Positions 1 to 10,308 of a DNA stretch of 64,000 nucleotides are shown here, piece by piece. The stretch comes from Apodospora peruviana (lineage: Eukaryota; Ascomycota; Sordariomycetes; Sordariales; Lasiosphaeriaceae): positions 1,860,001 through 1,924,000 of the forward strand of contig JAUEDM010000006.1 of NCBI GenBank assembly GCA_033439685.1. The letters are read 5' to 3'. Both the position numbers and the translations under genes were made by a program. Position 1 is the stretch's first letter, and each line of letters begins with the position of its first letter. The notes under the pieces are model-generated. The model was not told the origin of the DNA. It worked only from the letters and a program-made list of their open reading frames with translations, and searched no databases.

Positions 1-1006
1 CTCTCAGGGCCCCGAGTTTTCCGGGGTTGTGTGAGTGAACCGACTCGTGATAGAGAAAATACACGGCGCTGACGCAATTTGGAAGTAGATCCAGGACACC
101 TATGGCAACAAGCTTTCCGTCAAGGCGGTAACACTGATGAAAAGAACCCAGCTGGCGTTCGACGCCGTCTGGACCAACTAACGTCTCTCGGGTCAGGGGC
201 GAGTTACACAGGAACCTCTTGAAGCCATGGCGTGAAATCTTCTCGGGTGGCTCTTGGTGAACAATGCGCTGATAATTCTCAAACACGTCGTACTTTTCTT
301 CAGTGAACGTGTCAAGTTCCAGCGAGACGGTAAACTGATGTGCTGGTTCAGGAGGAGACTTGAGCGATTCAACCTCGGCTTCATGGATCCTTGAAACTAG
401 GTCAAACTCATTGTCACGCTTTCGTACCTGTTCGCGTGACCGGGGGTAGAGGCGTGATGCTTCTTTGATGTATGTGTCACCAGTGACAAATCTGTTGAAA
501 CGGTTGACGGCCTGACGCTGGTCTTTGGTAGGCTTGAAGCTGGTCGAGTCCAGCCGAAGAGTGTAGTGGGGGCAGCACGAGTTCCTCTGATTCGGCCGGT
601 ACAGAAGGGTCCCTGACCGTCTCCAGCATCTGTCGACCAACTTCTGATAGAACGCCGGCGTTAGAGACGTAGCCACAGCGTAATAGGAATAACCTATGCC
701 ACAATGTTAGATACTGTTCCAGGTCCTTGCTATTTCTGATCAAGCTTTTGCTGCGGTGTGCTCCTTGGGGGCGCCGTGTGCAGGACGGGTGGAACTCTGG
801 AAGGCAGAACATGGGATGTACAGCGTCTAAAAGGTATGACATGTAGGCTAATATAAGGATGGGCATTCTCCGAGAGTTTGTGAGGGGTGAAATCCAAGCA
901 GACGACACGAAGGGGCGAGAAAAGAAAAATGATTCACGTTTTCGAATTTGGGACTGACCACTGCGAGAGCGACGGCAGTAGCCGCAGTCCGAAGAATTAC
1001 TGTATC
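1..1006 (-). CDS. ate1: Arginyl-tRNA--protein transferase ATE1 (5' part, C-terminus beyond window)
   Basis: ATE1 moves Arg from Arg-tRNA onto N-terminal Asp/Glu and so makes N-degrons for proteasomal turnover. Reading the minus strand, exon 959-1006 encodes a GYSNSSDCGYC stretch holding the CGYC cysteine motif at 975-986. A GTCAGT donor joins it to the exon starting at 693, giving SGYSYYAVATSLTPAFYQ and then RCWRRSGTLLYRPNQ, SCCPHYTLRLDS, NRFNRFVTGD, FENYQRIVH, GFKRFLCNSPL and GSFHQCYRLDGKLVAIGV down to position 1. These are the conserved N-domain blocks and the start of the acyltransferase-like C-domain of the ATE family. The phase across the intron (694-958) is perfect, with branch CTAAC and acceptor ATAG. 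The start codon is not resolved: a likely acceptor (TTCTAG) lies just upstream of 1006, so a short first exon must lie further upstream. The catalytic C-terminal half is outside the window. Confidence 0.93.
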
Positions 1007-4000
1007 CTAGAACCGAGTTGCGTTAGCATGGTAGCCAGAATTTCTAGTTCCGAGCTTATGAGTGTGATTGAGGAGTAAAATGGAACTATCGACAACGTCG
1101 GATCCCTTGGAGCTCGAGGTGTCATAAGCAACACACATGGTCAGGCCTGATGATATTGCGGACGCAGAGGGCCACATGAGATGAAAACGTAATGCTTAGG
1201 AGAACAGAGTGTATGATGTTGAGAAACAACAGATCAACTAGCCTGAGGTAAGAATTCTCTGACAGATGGAAAAGACTGGCGAGTTTGCCTGTGCGTGGGA
1301 TAAGTCGAGAGTCGATGTCAGGCATTGGAAGCTAGGTGAGCAACACAGATCGCTACGTCTGATGCCACTTGGCGCAGGAGGCTAAGGGATACTGACAGGG
1401 GAATGGTGTTTGTTTTGAGGATGCAGAGGCAGGTCGGGAGCCAACAGCAGCGTGCGCATCTTGCACATGGCCCAGATGGTTGGGTGAGAAGAGACGGTCC
1501 TACAACGTAGGTAACTTACCGATTGGGAAGATATAAGAATATAGTGCTGCAGCATCATCAGGGGCCTGCAGGCTTGTGTCTGCCATACTTGCCAAACAGG
1601 TGGGTCGAAGCTAACCAAGGTCGTGGTGCCTCAGCATGTAGGGCATGTACCGCAGCCAAGACAGTCCCAGATATCCGTACCTCCTCCAAGTTGCTGAGTA
1701 GCACTGGCCTGGGGGAGACGTATTCCCTACAGATGCGGCTCGGCTGACAGAAGCGTTTCGGTAACGGCCTCCAGCAGAGGTGGGCTGGCAGGGGCCGGGA
1801 ACCGAGATTTGCGAAGGGGGTCGACCGGGTTGCTGGCGCCGGGAGCCAAAGGAGGATCCCGGAGACGGGGAATGGGAGGTAGAGCGGATGCGCCTCGGGC
1901 CCGCGTAAAGTCGTGAGACAAGAAATCGATGTGATGCACGCCGAAAGCGCGTGTGACGTGTTAAGCCTGGGGCTGCGACAGAAGAATCCTACCAGGCGGA
2001 TGCTGGTAGACGCTGGTCGACAGGGCCTTCCGCAGCCGACTCCTCGACTTAAGATTGTTGCAAGGCGGTGAATCAGGGTTTGCGGTACTGTACGACTGAT
2101 GATGAACCCGAGGCGGGCTGGTCACCGTCATCCGTACAGTCACTAGAGCTCTAGGCATCCATCCTCCGGGCTCAGGTGGCTCGTCGATGAAATACCGTTG
2201 CTGTCGTCCAACTTGAAACCACGGTCGTCTGTCACAAGGGAGGAAGGACGTGAAAATCAACTTGAGCTCCGGACATGTGGTGAGGTTGGTCCGACCGGTC
2301 TAGCACTGGGCGGCGAGCTGCTGTTAGATGGTAAGTTGGGTAAGGTACCTGTGTCTGGTGGAGGTACGGTCGACCATGTGTCGTTGCCATCGATGGACGG
2401 TAAGCTAGGAGGTCGGGTGCCCGGAGATCTGACGACAGAGGACGGAGGGGTAGACAACCCCCACCAGCGGCTCTACCCCACCACCACAATCCGATACAGT
2501 GCTTCATACCATCCCAACAATGACACCACAGCAACAGTAGGTATGAGTAGACGGTACACAGTGTATAGAGAACACTGCTCTGCGAGAGTGGGCAGGTATT
2601 TTGTATAACCCAAAACTGGGTGTGCGGTCGGCGAGGGTAACCTGCTGCGTACCTTAGACAATGATCTGTGCTTGGAACGACTTGAACCATTGAACGGGTG
2701 TTGGACGAGCTGGAAATTATGTGCAACAACCACCATGCATGCATGATCCATTCTTCCGAACAGAGAGCTGGCAGTTGCCTTGGCCGCCTCAGAAACATGC
2801 CTTCCATGGCCCTCGTACCCGTGCCTTCCCACTTGCCCGGGTGTCGGATGGTGATAGCGAGGAGTCATCGAACCTGGAACGGAAGGCTCTTTCCATCCCA
2901 GGGACCAGTCTAGGCTCGCCGCCAGTTTTGAAGGCCTGTCTTTGTGCCTTCTTCCCCAATATCTCCCGTAAAAAGAAGATGCGTCACAGGACCCTCTTTC
3001 CATTTGTGGTGACCATCCAGCGTGTCTCGATTTCTGCAGGCACATCAGGCTCTTGCAGAAAAAGAAATGTCATGCCAGGCATACAAACCTGGTAGAGACG
3101 GAGATCGCCAAAAGCTCTCACCAGGTGCTGGCGGATTACAGCTCTTTTGATCTTCATCCTCAACCCCACGTCTCGGTAAAGCTATATAGGGACGTGTTAT
3201 ATGGATTACTGGAGCATCCCGCAATCTCCAACTCTGCGTCTGGTCTTCCAACGGGCCAACCAGGCTTGGCCTGATGCTGCTGCCATCGATCCCGTCCCAG
3301 GTCATCTAAAGTGCCAGCCATCGACCGCTTCCCACAACGCAGAATTCCATCATCATACGTCTCAACAAAGTCCCGTCCACCTCTGCCAATCCGGGATAAG
3401 AGAAGCCCCGAGGGACAAGTCAGGAGCCAGACCAGCTAGGTTGCACCAGCCAATGCTGAACGACAACGCATTCCCCTTGTCGCCAATTCTGAGGTGCAGC
3501 AGTGCATACACTATTCCGTACGGATTACAGGGTACTACCACTCCAGCATACGGGGTTAGTACGTACCTGCGCAGCAACTACAGTTGCGTTTGGTTGGGGC
3601 TAGTCTCATTGGAAGGTCAGTCACAAGCCCGCATCGGAAACAGGCAAAAATTTAGCTTTGTTGGAAGCTTTATTTCTCTCTTGCTTTTTTTCAATAAATT
3701 CTCTTTTGCTGGGCTCCCACCTCATTCACTCATCCCCACATGGTGGCGTAGAGGGGCATCACGGGCATGACGGAGCCAGGAAAAGACCAGCCAGACAGCA
3801 GACCAAGCGGGAGCCTGGAGGAGAGCTACCCCTGCCCACCGCCACTACCACACCTCACTCAATCGTTCACACTCACACACGCTCACACTCAGCGTACAGC
3901 CTGGGTTACAGGGAGATCTCTCTATTTCAGTCTAGCTTCCTTGCCTCGACGGCCAGGCAAGGTATGTACTTCCATGGCTTCCACTTGCGGTCCCCGTCCC

Positions 4001-4927
4001 TGTCTGAAATAGGCTCGCACTTTGTCGTTTGTATCTAGTCTAAAAGCCAATTCTCTTCCCCAGGAACTGCCCCTCCCCCTCCATGTGCTATCATGGCACG
4101 AGACATGCAACGGCCTGCCCACCAGCAGAGCTCCCAGCTCCAGCTCCACCACCCTCACCAGCTCTTTAAACTGCACCTTGCACACTCTCTACAAGTCTGC
4201 TCGTCTACCTAACAGCATTTACAGCCTGTCGGTCTCTCTGAGTGTCGCCATCCCAGCCATTGTCGTTGCCAGCTGCAGACCGCGTGTATTGGCTGGGGAT
4301 AAAAAAGTCTGCTCCAACACCCATTAACGAAAGCATCCACCTTCCCGCCTTCGCTCCGTCCACCCCCGTCCGGCTCCGACATCCTTCTCGTCGACCTTCA
4401 GCTTCGCTTTTGGTTCTCGCCCACACCCAAAGCGTTCAGCTCTCCTCTCAGTCTGCTGTAATAAGCAAGTCTCAGGGCTAGGCCGTCGCACGCCTACTCT
4501 GCTCAGGACGGTTGCCATCTGAGCTCTTGATCGTTTGCTGTTGACACTCCATCCACCCCTTGTCGCTCACCGGAACGGCAGCACCTCACTCACTACGCCG
4601 GCCCGGCTTCCGGTATATCCACCACCGTGCCGTGTCCAGTACTCGAGTTTGAGACTTTGGAGGCAAACTTAATCTTTTTGCTCTCCGAATCTTAAATTAC
4701 AGAGTTTTCCCCGCCTATTCTTTCCTACCTTTGCGCCCTAACCATGCCGCTCATATCGCGCTGAAGACGGGACATCTCTCTCTCTTCTATACCCGCCTCA
4801 ACCAAAGTATTGGAAGCTCTTCGACAGCTTTCCCTCTGGGACTTTCTTGGCAGGCGCCTAAATAGCCTGGGACCCTCACCCTTTCTCTTTCAGTCCTTTT
4901 GAGCCGTGTGGTGGCCTTCTTAAAGCC
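1007..4927. other. Intergenic region between ate1 and the Nudix gene
   Basis: No reading frame here of 60 codons or more looks like a known family, and overlapping frames on both strands show no consistent coding signal. The first few hundred bases must hold the missing first exon and promoter of ate1. The right part, from about 3.8 kb, is rich in CT tracts (many CTCTC, CACTCAC and TCCACC runs), typical of promoter and 5' leader DNA in filamentous fungi, and probably serves the Nudix gene that starts at 4928. Confidence 0.6.
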
Positions 4928-5465
4928 ATGGCGGCAAGTAGTACCAGTCGTTCTATGGAGTCGCGGACTGGTCGGACCAAGCAGCGTGAGTACAAACCAG
5001 TGCTGGCATGAGTTTAGACACTGACTCTCCTTCTTGACAGGTTACAACTCAAAAGGCGAGCGGCTGGTTGCCGGGGTGGTGCCCCTGACCGAGGGTAAAG
5101 ACTTTGTGCTGCTGATCCAGTCGACGCGGCGTAAGGGCTGGGTGTTGCCGAAAGGCGGCTGGGAGATTGACGAAGAATGCACCGAGGCGGCCGCGCGCGA
5201 GGCCTGGGAGGAGGCCGGCATCACAGTGCAGATCGATTACGACCTCGGCGAGATTAAGGATGCTCGCCCACCCAAAAAGCACTCCAAGGAGAAAGAGCGT
5301 TCGCTGTATCGGTTCTATGAAGCCACCGTCCTCAGCGAGGAGGAGGAGTGGCCTGAGAAGGAGAAGCGAGAGCGAAAGTGGTTCACCTTTGCCGACGCCA
5401 AAGAACTTCTAAAAGACCGACCAGAGTTGCAGAGTGCCCTCGAGCGATCCACCATGAAGAGGTAG
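4928..5465 (+). CDS. aps1: Nudix hydrolase, diphosphoinositol polyphosphate phosphohydrolase (Aps1/DDP1 type)
   Basis: Predicted to remove beta-phosphates from diphosphoinositol polyphosphates and to hydrolyse diadenosine polyphosphates. Exons 4928-4985 and 5041-5465; the intron 4986-5040 has donor GTGAGT and acceptor TTGACAG and the phase joins cleanly (CAG C/GT TAC). The product is 160 residues, normal for fungal DDP1/Aps1. The Nudix box spans residues 58-80 and matches G-x5-E-x7-REUxEExGU exactly (GGWEIDEE, REAWEEAGI). The preceding KGWVLPKGGW, and later YRFYEATVL and RKWFTFADA, are typical of the DIPP subfamily. The ATG has a good context (AGCCATGG). Substrate preference is inferred from the subfamily, not visible in the sequence. 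Confidence 0.93.
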
Positions 5466-6479
5466 CGTCGGGGACGCCGTATTGAGGGCAGTTCTTGAAT
5501 ATTCTCCGCCTGCTGCGGTACTCTCTGCAAATCTGCCATGCGCGACGGCGGCGACGCCAAGGGCTCTTTGCTTGAGTTCGGCAACCTTGCGCTGTTACCA
5601 GGTGGCGAAGAGCAAGGCTTGGCAATCTTGGTATCATTCAAGAGACCAGATCACCCCCAATACGGTCTTAAATAAAAACTCGTTTGAGTATTTAAAAAGT
5701 ATTCTCTGCCGGGCTATTTAGTGCTGGTTTTCCTTCTTTCTTCATTGCTCCTTCACAGTCTCTGCCCAAGGAAGAAACAACGCGTAAACTGGACATACAA
5801 TTCTTTTTGTCAAAGACTGGAGGCTCTTTGGGAAGGATATCCACCGGTAGTGGTAGATGACCGTTGGAATTCTTGTTTTATCTTATACATTTGCTCTACT
5901 CTTGGCAGTATTCCGTTCCTGGTTTGCGTCATGCACAATTTTGCATCTCGATTTTGGGGAGTTATGTCGGTCCGGGAAACATATAGAATCTGTTTCTTTT
6001 TCTCCTTTCCTTTTGCTGAAAAAAAGGCGGACTGTTTGTCTGGTTGGTTGACCTTGATCGGACGGTGGAGAAAAACAGCGCTGTATAGATTCTGCGGGAA
6101 CAAAACAGAACAACTAAAAAAGAAAAATGATCAACCGACTACAGTGATTTGACTAGCTGGCTGGCATCAACGTGTTTGGTCCCTTCTTGGCCCTGGGAGT
6201 AAGGCATGGCTGACAAGATGGAACCATACATATCTTCCCCATGAACAGGGACAAACTGGTCATATACACAGATAAACCGGTCGTTTCATGATATTTTAGC
6301 TTTTCTCACGGAGAAGGAAGGAAATAGGAAAAAGAAGACGAGAAATCAGAGACGGGGCTGATTCCCTCCTCACAGAGCGAACATGCAAAACACCCGCCAT
6401 TAATATGTTTGACGCATCGTTTTTGCTTATCCGCTTTCGTCGTTTCTGTCTACATAGCTACCTAGGTAGTTAGGCGTGG
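5466..6479. other. Convergent intergenic region, Nudix gene / PUS3
   Basis: About 1 kb between two stop codons, presumably both 3' UTRs. No convincing coding frame. A CCTAGGTAG palindrome-type element (TAGCTACCTAGGTAGTTAGG) lies at 6455-6474, immediately downstream of the PUS3 stop. Confidence 0.6.
5671..5676 (+). terminator. Candidate polyadenylation signal of the Nudix gene
   Basis: AATAAA about 205 nt past the stop codon, in an AT-rich stretch (TTAAATAAAAACTCG). It is the best match in the 3' flank, but fungal poly(A) signals are loose. Confidence 0.35.
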
Positions 6480-8453
6480 TCAGGTAGCAGCAGCCTCAGT
6501 CTCCTCCTTCCCAGCATCCGACATGGACGCCTTTCTCTTAGCGGCCGCTCGATTCGCCTTCATCACGCTCCGCCAGTTGTGCGTCTTGACCATTTCCTCG
6601 GCGCCGGCGAACCCTTTCGACTGCGCCCACTTGTCGTTCTGCTCCTCCGGCGTAGGCAGCATTTCCTTTTTCAGGACCGGCACGTACTGGCCCAGCGACA
6701 CGCCGACGTTGCCACCCCTGAATATTTTCTGCGTCGTGTTGTTCGGCTTCAAAGACCCTTGCTGCGGTACGCGAAGCTTGGTCAGGTCGGCCTGCGTGGC
6801 GACGCGGCCGAGCAGCCGCGAGGCGAGCAGCTCGTCCATCTTGCGCTCGCGCCAGTACTCCCACATCTGGTCGACGAGGCCGGTGGACGAGTGCAGCGAC
6901 GTGGGCGAGTCCTCGCCGAGCCATAGCCAGTCGACCCCATCGTCCTTCAGGTTGGTGTCTACCACGGCTTCGGGGTTGTGGGAATCGGCTTCCTCCTTCA
7001 GGCTGGTGGCGTAGTAGTTTGCTGCGTCTTCTGGGTTGAGCTTGGGGAAAATGCAGTCCCATAGCACGAGGGGGGTGTCCTCAGCCATGAGATAGCACGG
7101 TCGGCGAGGGGTCTTGTTGACGTCTAGAAGATCCGAGACGACGGACGCCGGCTCGAGCCCCTGGCCGACTAAAAACAAAACGGCGACCATGTGGCGGATC
7201 TGATGCCACAGGAAGGCGGATCCGCGCACGTGGAAATAGTAGACCTTAGGGGTGTCGGTTTCTGTCTGGTCAGACCGCCGGGCGAACTGCGGGAGGTTGA
7301 GATAGGGCAGCGCGGTGCCGACGTCCGTGACTTCAACGATGTCGGATTCGAATACCCGCCGCGTGAAGTTGGTGAGCTGCTTGCCCGGATCGACTTTGCA
7401 GAAGTTGCGGAAGTCGTGTACGCCCTCGAACATCTTGGCCGCCTTCCTCATGGCATCGATGTCCAGCCAGCCGTTGTTAAGACCGCCCACCGCCAAGCTG
7501 GCCGGCATCGGCGTGAAGGCCGGGCTTGTGAAGAAGTAGCGGTACTGTCTCTCTCTGCAGGAGAACCGAGACGAAAAGTTTTCCGGCAGGTGCGGCGCCC
7601 AGGCGAGAATGCGGATATCTGGAGGCAGCAGACGGTTCAGGACTCTGCAGTATGGTATCTCGTCTGCTATTGGGTCGAACTCGCGCTTGGGAGGAGGTCT
7701 CGGCGCGGGCTCCGGGGCCGTCACAGTAGTATCTGCCATCTCTGTGTCCTCCTGCTGCCGAACTCCCTTCTCTTCCGTCCTTGTCCCCTTCACTGGCACT
7801 CGCTGATTACTCCTGACCCGGAGGTTGATGACCTGCCCAAAAGCGCTAACCCCCTTATCCGTGCGTCCGCACTTTGAGTACTCAAACGGCGCAAAGTCTA
7901 CCTCATCCGGGTTTTCGGGTGAGATGAGACAGCTTTTCGTCAGGGCCTTCCACAACTTGTCCTCGATGGTCGGCAGCGGCGCCGGCGACTTTTGGTACTC
8001 AAATCCATTGTAGTTTTTGCCCAGGTAGGCCAGCTTCAGCGCAATCATGCGAGTAGCGTACTTTGACATATCGATTCCCCCCGACTTCTTTTTCTTGGCC
8101 CTCTTTCCCTCCCCCGGTTTTGAAGTTTGCGGTTGCCCCTGGCCATTACTGGGAGGAGGCTGGGCTGCAGCAGCCTCTGCTATTATCGAAGCTGGAGCTG
8201 GAGCTGGAGCATTGGAGGTTTGTGGTGACGAGTTTTGTTGTCGAAGCTGCTCTTCAAGCTGTCGTACGCGCTCAATCAGACTGTCCTTGGTCCAGGAGTT
8301 ATAATACTGCGGCTGCTGCTGGGTGGCCGAGGTGGTGGCTGATGCGCCCATGGTGACTGGATGACCAGCAAGTGTTTTCAGACCGTGGTGACTTGATCTA
8401 CGCGCCTGCGCGAGAAGCTTTTGGACCGCACCGCTGATAAGCCTGTTGCTCAT
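6480..8453 (-). CDS. deg1: tRNA pseudouridine(38/39) synthase DEG1/PUS3
   Basis: Isomerises uridine 38/39 in the tRNA anticodon arm. One uninterrupted frame of 657 residues, longer than yeast Deg1 because of a low-complexity N-terminus and a C-terminal extension. Residues 1-34 are rich in Arg/Ser/Leu with no acidic residue; a short helix (SLIERVRQLEEQLRQQ) follows, then an Ala/Pro/Gln linker and a KRAKKKK basic run. The TruA-fold catalytic region starts around MSKYATRMIALKLAYLGKNY. The catalytic motif is CGRTDKGVSAFGQ with D199. FCKVDPGKQLTNFTRRV and FLWHQIRHMVAVLFLVGQG are classic TruA/PUS3 motifs. Two starts compete: Met1 at 8453 has a weak context, Met35 at 8351 has CACCATGG. The gene runs tail-to-tail with the Nudix gene and head-to-head with the GTPase gene. 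Confidence 0.94.
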   Translation of the reverse strand: MSNRLISGAVQKLLAQARRSSHHGLKTLAGHPVTMGASATTSATQQQPQYYNSWTKDSLIERVRQLEEQLRQQNSSPQTSNAPAPAPASIIAEAAAAQPPPSNGQGQPQTSKPGEGKRAKKKKSGGIDMSKYATRMIALKLAYLGKNYNGFEYQKSPAPLPTIEDKLWKALTKSCLISPENPDEVDFAPFEYSKCGRTDKGVSAFGQVINLRVRSNQRVPVKGTRTEEKGVRQQEDTEMADTTVTAPEPAPRPPPKREFDPIADEIPYCRVLNRLLPPDIRILAWAPHLPENFSSRFSCRERQYRYFFTSPAFTPMPASLAVGGLNNGWLDIDAMRKAAKMFEGVHDFRNFCKVDPGKQLTNFTRRVFESDIVEVTDVGTALPYLNLPQFARRSDQTETDTPKVYYFHVRGSAFLWHQIRHMVAVLFLVGQGLEPASVVSDLLDVNKTPRRPCYLMAEDTPLVLWDCIFPKLNPEDAANYYATSLKEEADSHNPEAVVDTNLKDDGVDWLWLGEDSPTSLHSSTGLVDQMWEYWRERKMDELLASRLLGRVATQADLTKLRVPQQGSLKPNNTTQKIFRGGNVGVSLGQYVPVLKKEMLPTPEEQNDKWAQSKGFAGAEEMVKTHNWRSVMKANRAAAKRKASMSDAGKEETEAAAT

Positions 8454-8975
8454 GCACCATGTGAAAGTGTTTTAAACTTTTCGTGTTCGCTGTCGCTCTC
8501 CCTTTTTGCGGTTTGCGCCTTACTGCTCTGTGAGTCGACAAGGAGAGAATTCGAGCTTTACGCTTCTTTCAGAGGATCATGCACTCCAGTTTTAGAAGAA
8601 AACAAACACACATTAGGCTCTTTCCTGGTAACGCTCGTATACCACAGGTTGAATCGCAATACACAGTATTGTTGTTGACTTGGGAGTTCACGACTTCAGA
8701 TGATCCCCCCCCCCCAAAAAAAATGGAGATGGAGAAATTGCACACAACTGGCTGGGTTAGAGGGACAGGGTTAGGGTTGTTAACATGATTTCAAGTTCAC
8801 AACGCCACTGCCCTGCCAGTCGCTTCCAGTGTTGTGAGATTGAAGTCAGAGCTGAAAGCGGAGGGGTGCGGCATATAAACCTAGTTTAGCTCCCTTTATC
8901 ACCATCACCACAGGACAGCCATGAACTGCCTTTCTCTCTCTGTCATATCATGTTACGATATCTGACATATTCGCC
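8454..8975. other. Divergent promoter region, PUS3 / GTPase
   Basis: About 520 bp between two start codons. It holds an 11-C run (8705-8715) followed by 8 A, an AGGGTTAGGGTT telomere-like dimer near 8770, and a TATA-like box at 8873-8879. No coding frame supported. Confidence 0.6.
8871..8880 (+). promoter_or_regulatory. TATA-like box upstream of the GTPase gene
   Basis: GCATATAAAC lies about 100 bp before the ATG at 8976, a usual distance for a TATA element plus short leader. Sequence match only. Confidence 0.4.
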
Positions 8976-9750
8976 ATGGAGTCACAAACAATCAAGATTC
9001 TACTTTTGGGGGACGAGCGATGTGGGAAGTCTACCTTTTTATCGTCAGTACCAATCCCCAACACACCGTGATGTCGACTCCAATGCTACAAGTCCATCCA
9101 AATTCTATATTGAATGAAGTATCCAATACCCAAACCCCCATCAGAGACGCTGACTCGCCACAGGAGAATAAGCCAGGGCGGGCAAAACCTCGCCGGCCGA
9201 AAGCCTATCACCCTTCTCAGGGACATGGACCAACCCTTTGTATTTGAGATCCGCACCCGCAAGGGTGAATATCGGTTCGAATTCCACGACACCTCCAGCC
9301 CTGAGAGCTGGAGACTGCTCCAGCCTGACATGGTGATCATCTGCTATGACATCAGCCAGCGGCTCAGTCTCATCAACATGGAACGAGTGGTGGGTACTAG
9401 ACCTGACTCACACACACGCGCATATATATACCCATTTGCGGCTGGCCTCTAACATATGTTTCGCAAAGTGGATCAAGGAGTTTAGGACGACATTCGCGTC
9501 AAGTGACATCCTCCCGCTACTGGTGTTGGGTCTCAAGAGGGATTTGAGGTCCGAGACCGACCACAATGGCATCATTTACCCCCAGGAGGCCTACCAAGTG
9601 TCGCAAGAAATGAGGGCGGACAAATACATGGAATGCTCCGCCGTGACTGGTGAACTGCTTGGCGAAACCTTTGAGGATATATGTAAAACTGGATTGCAAA
9701 CGACGACTGCCGAGGGCGGTCAGAGCGAGGGCGCGTGTGTTGTCATGTAG
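8976..9750 (+). CDS. Divergent Rho/Ras-like small GTPase with C-terminal prenylation box
   Basis: Three exons: 8976-9043, 9164-9389 and 9469-9750 (the second donor could instead lie at 9387). Introns have branch points CTGAC and CTAAC. The product is 191 residues, the usual Rho length. The P-loop is GDERCGKS at residues 12-19. The G3 region reads FHDTSSPESW, so the DTAGQE motif is degenerate and the catalytic Gln is missing. G4 is GLKRDL instead of NKxD-like TKxD, and G5 is ECSAVTG. The insert region follows LGLKRDLRSE as in Rho proteins. The C-terminus CVVM is a CAAX box, so membrane attachment by prenylation is likely. The missing Gln suggests slow or absent GTP hydrolysis. It is not a clear orthologue of Rho1-4, Cdc42 or Rac. 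The stop is 29 bp from the stop of RPC9 on the other strand. Confidence 0.8.
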
Positions 9751-9779
9751 TGCTCGCACATTATGTATTACTTTTGCTT

Positions 9780-10308
9780 TTAGTTGCCATTCTCGACGGA
9801 TTCAATTGCCTGGTCACCGTTTTCCGTGGTCTCGTCGCGGCCGAGGACGTCGCCGATGATGTCGAGAAGCTTGTTCTGCTCATCCTCGGAAAGCCGTTCC
9901 TCCGCGTCTTCGAGGATGGCGGCTAGCTGGGCGATGGAAGAGGGTCGTAGGTTCAGAATCATGAGAACTTCTGCTTGGACGAGCTCGGTTTTGAAATGCG
10001 CATCGCGGATCCGGTCGAGCAGTCGCTGGAAGGTGGTCTGGTCGTAGACATGGTTTTTTCCTTGGTCTGCCAGCGGTGAGGGCTTCGTTTGTAGGTAGGC
10101 GATTACCTGGAAAGGTGAAGAATTATATTAGACAGTCCCCCTCCCAAATCTCAACCCAACCAATGGCCAAACTGACCTCATCCGTCACGGTCGCGAGATT
10201 CCCCGGCACCTTTTTCTTCTGAGTCTTGTTGCGCTTCTGTTGATCAACGAGGTGTTGGTAGACCTCGTAGTTTGACAGAAGTGCGTTTTGCTTCTCGAGG
10301 ATCTTCAT
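9780..10308 (-). CDS. rpc17: RNA polymerase III subunit RPC9/Rpc17 (Rpb4-like)
   Basis: Forms the Pol III stalk with Rpc25 and contacts TFIIIB during initiation. Exons 10177-10308 and 9780-10106, intron 10107-10176 (GTCAGT...TTTCCAG), phase 0. The product is 152 residues, as in the family. Diagnostic blocks: MKILEKQNALLSNYEVYQHL at the N-terminus, PGNLATVTDEVIAYLQTKPS across the splice, and AEVLMILNLRPSSIAQLAAI followed by an acidic DIIGDVLG helix (HRDC-like C-domain). The gene overlaps its convergent neighbour at the UTR level: only 29 bp separate the two stop codons. Confidence 0.92.

Noticed and set aside
2473..3045. 190-codon minus-strand frame and neighbours at 2.2-3.1 kb
   Set aside because: Several frames of similar length overlap on both strands and none shows a conserved motif; treated as chance.
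7191..7877. 228-codon plus-strand frame inside PUS3
   Set aside because: Antisense shadow of the conserved PUS3 coding sequence.
8750..8785. Telomere-like AGGGTTAGGGTT
   Set aside because: Only two units, inside a promoter region between conserved genes; not a telomere or clear interstitial array.
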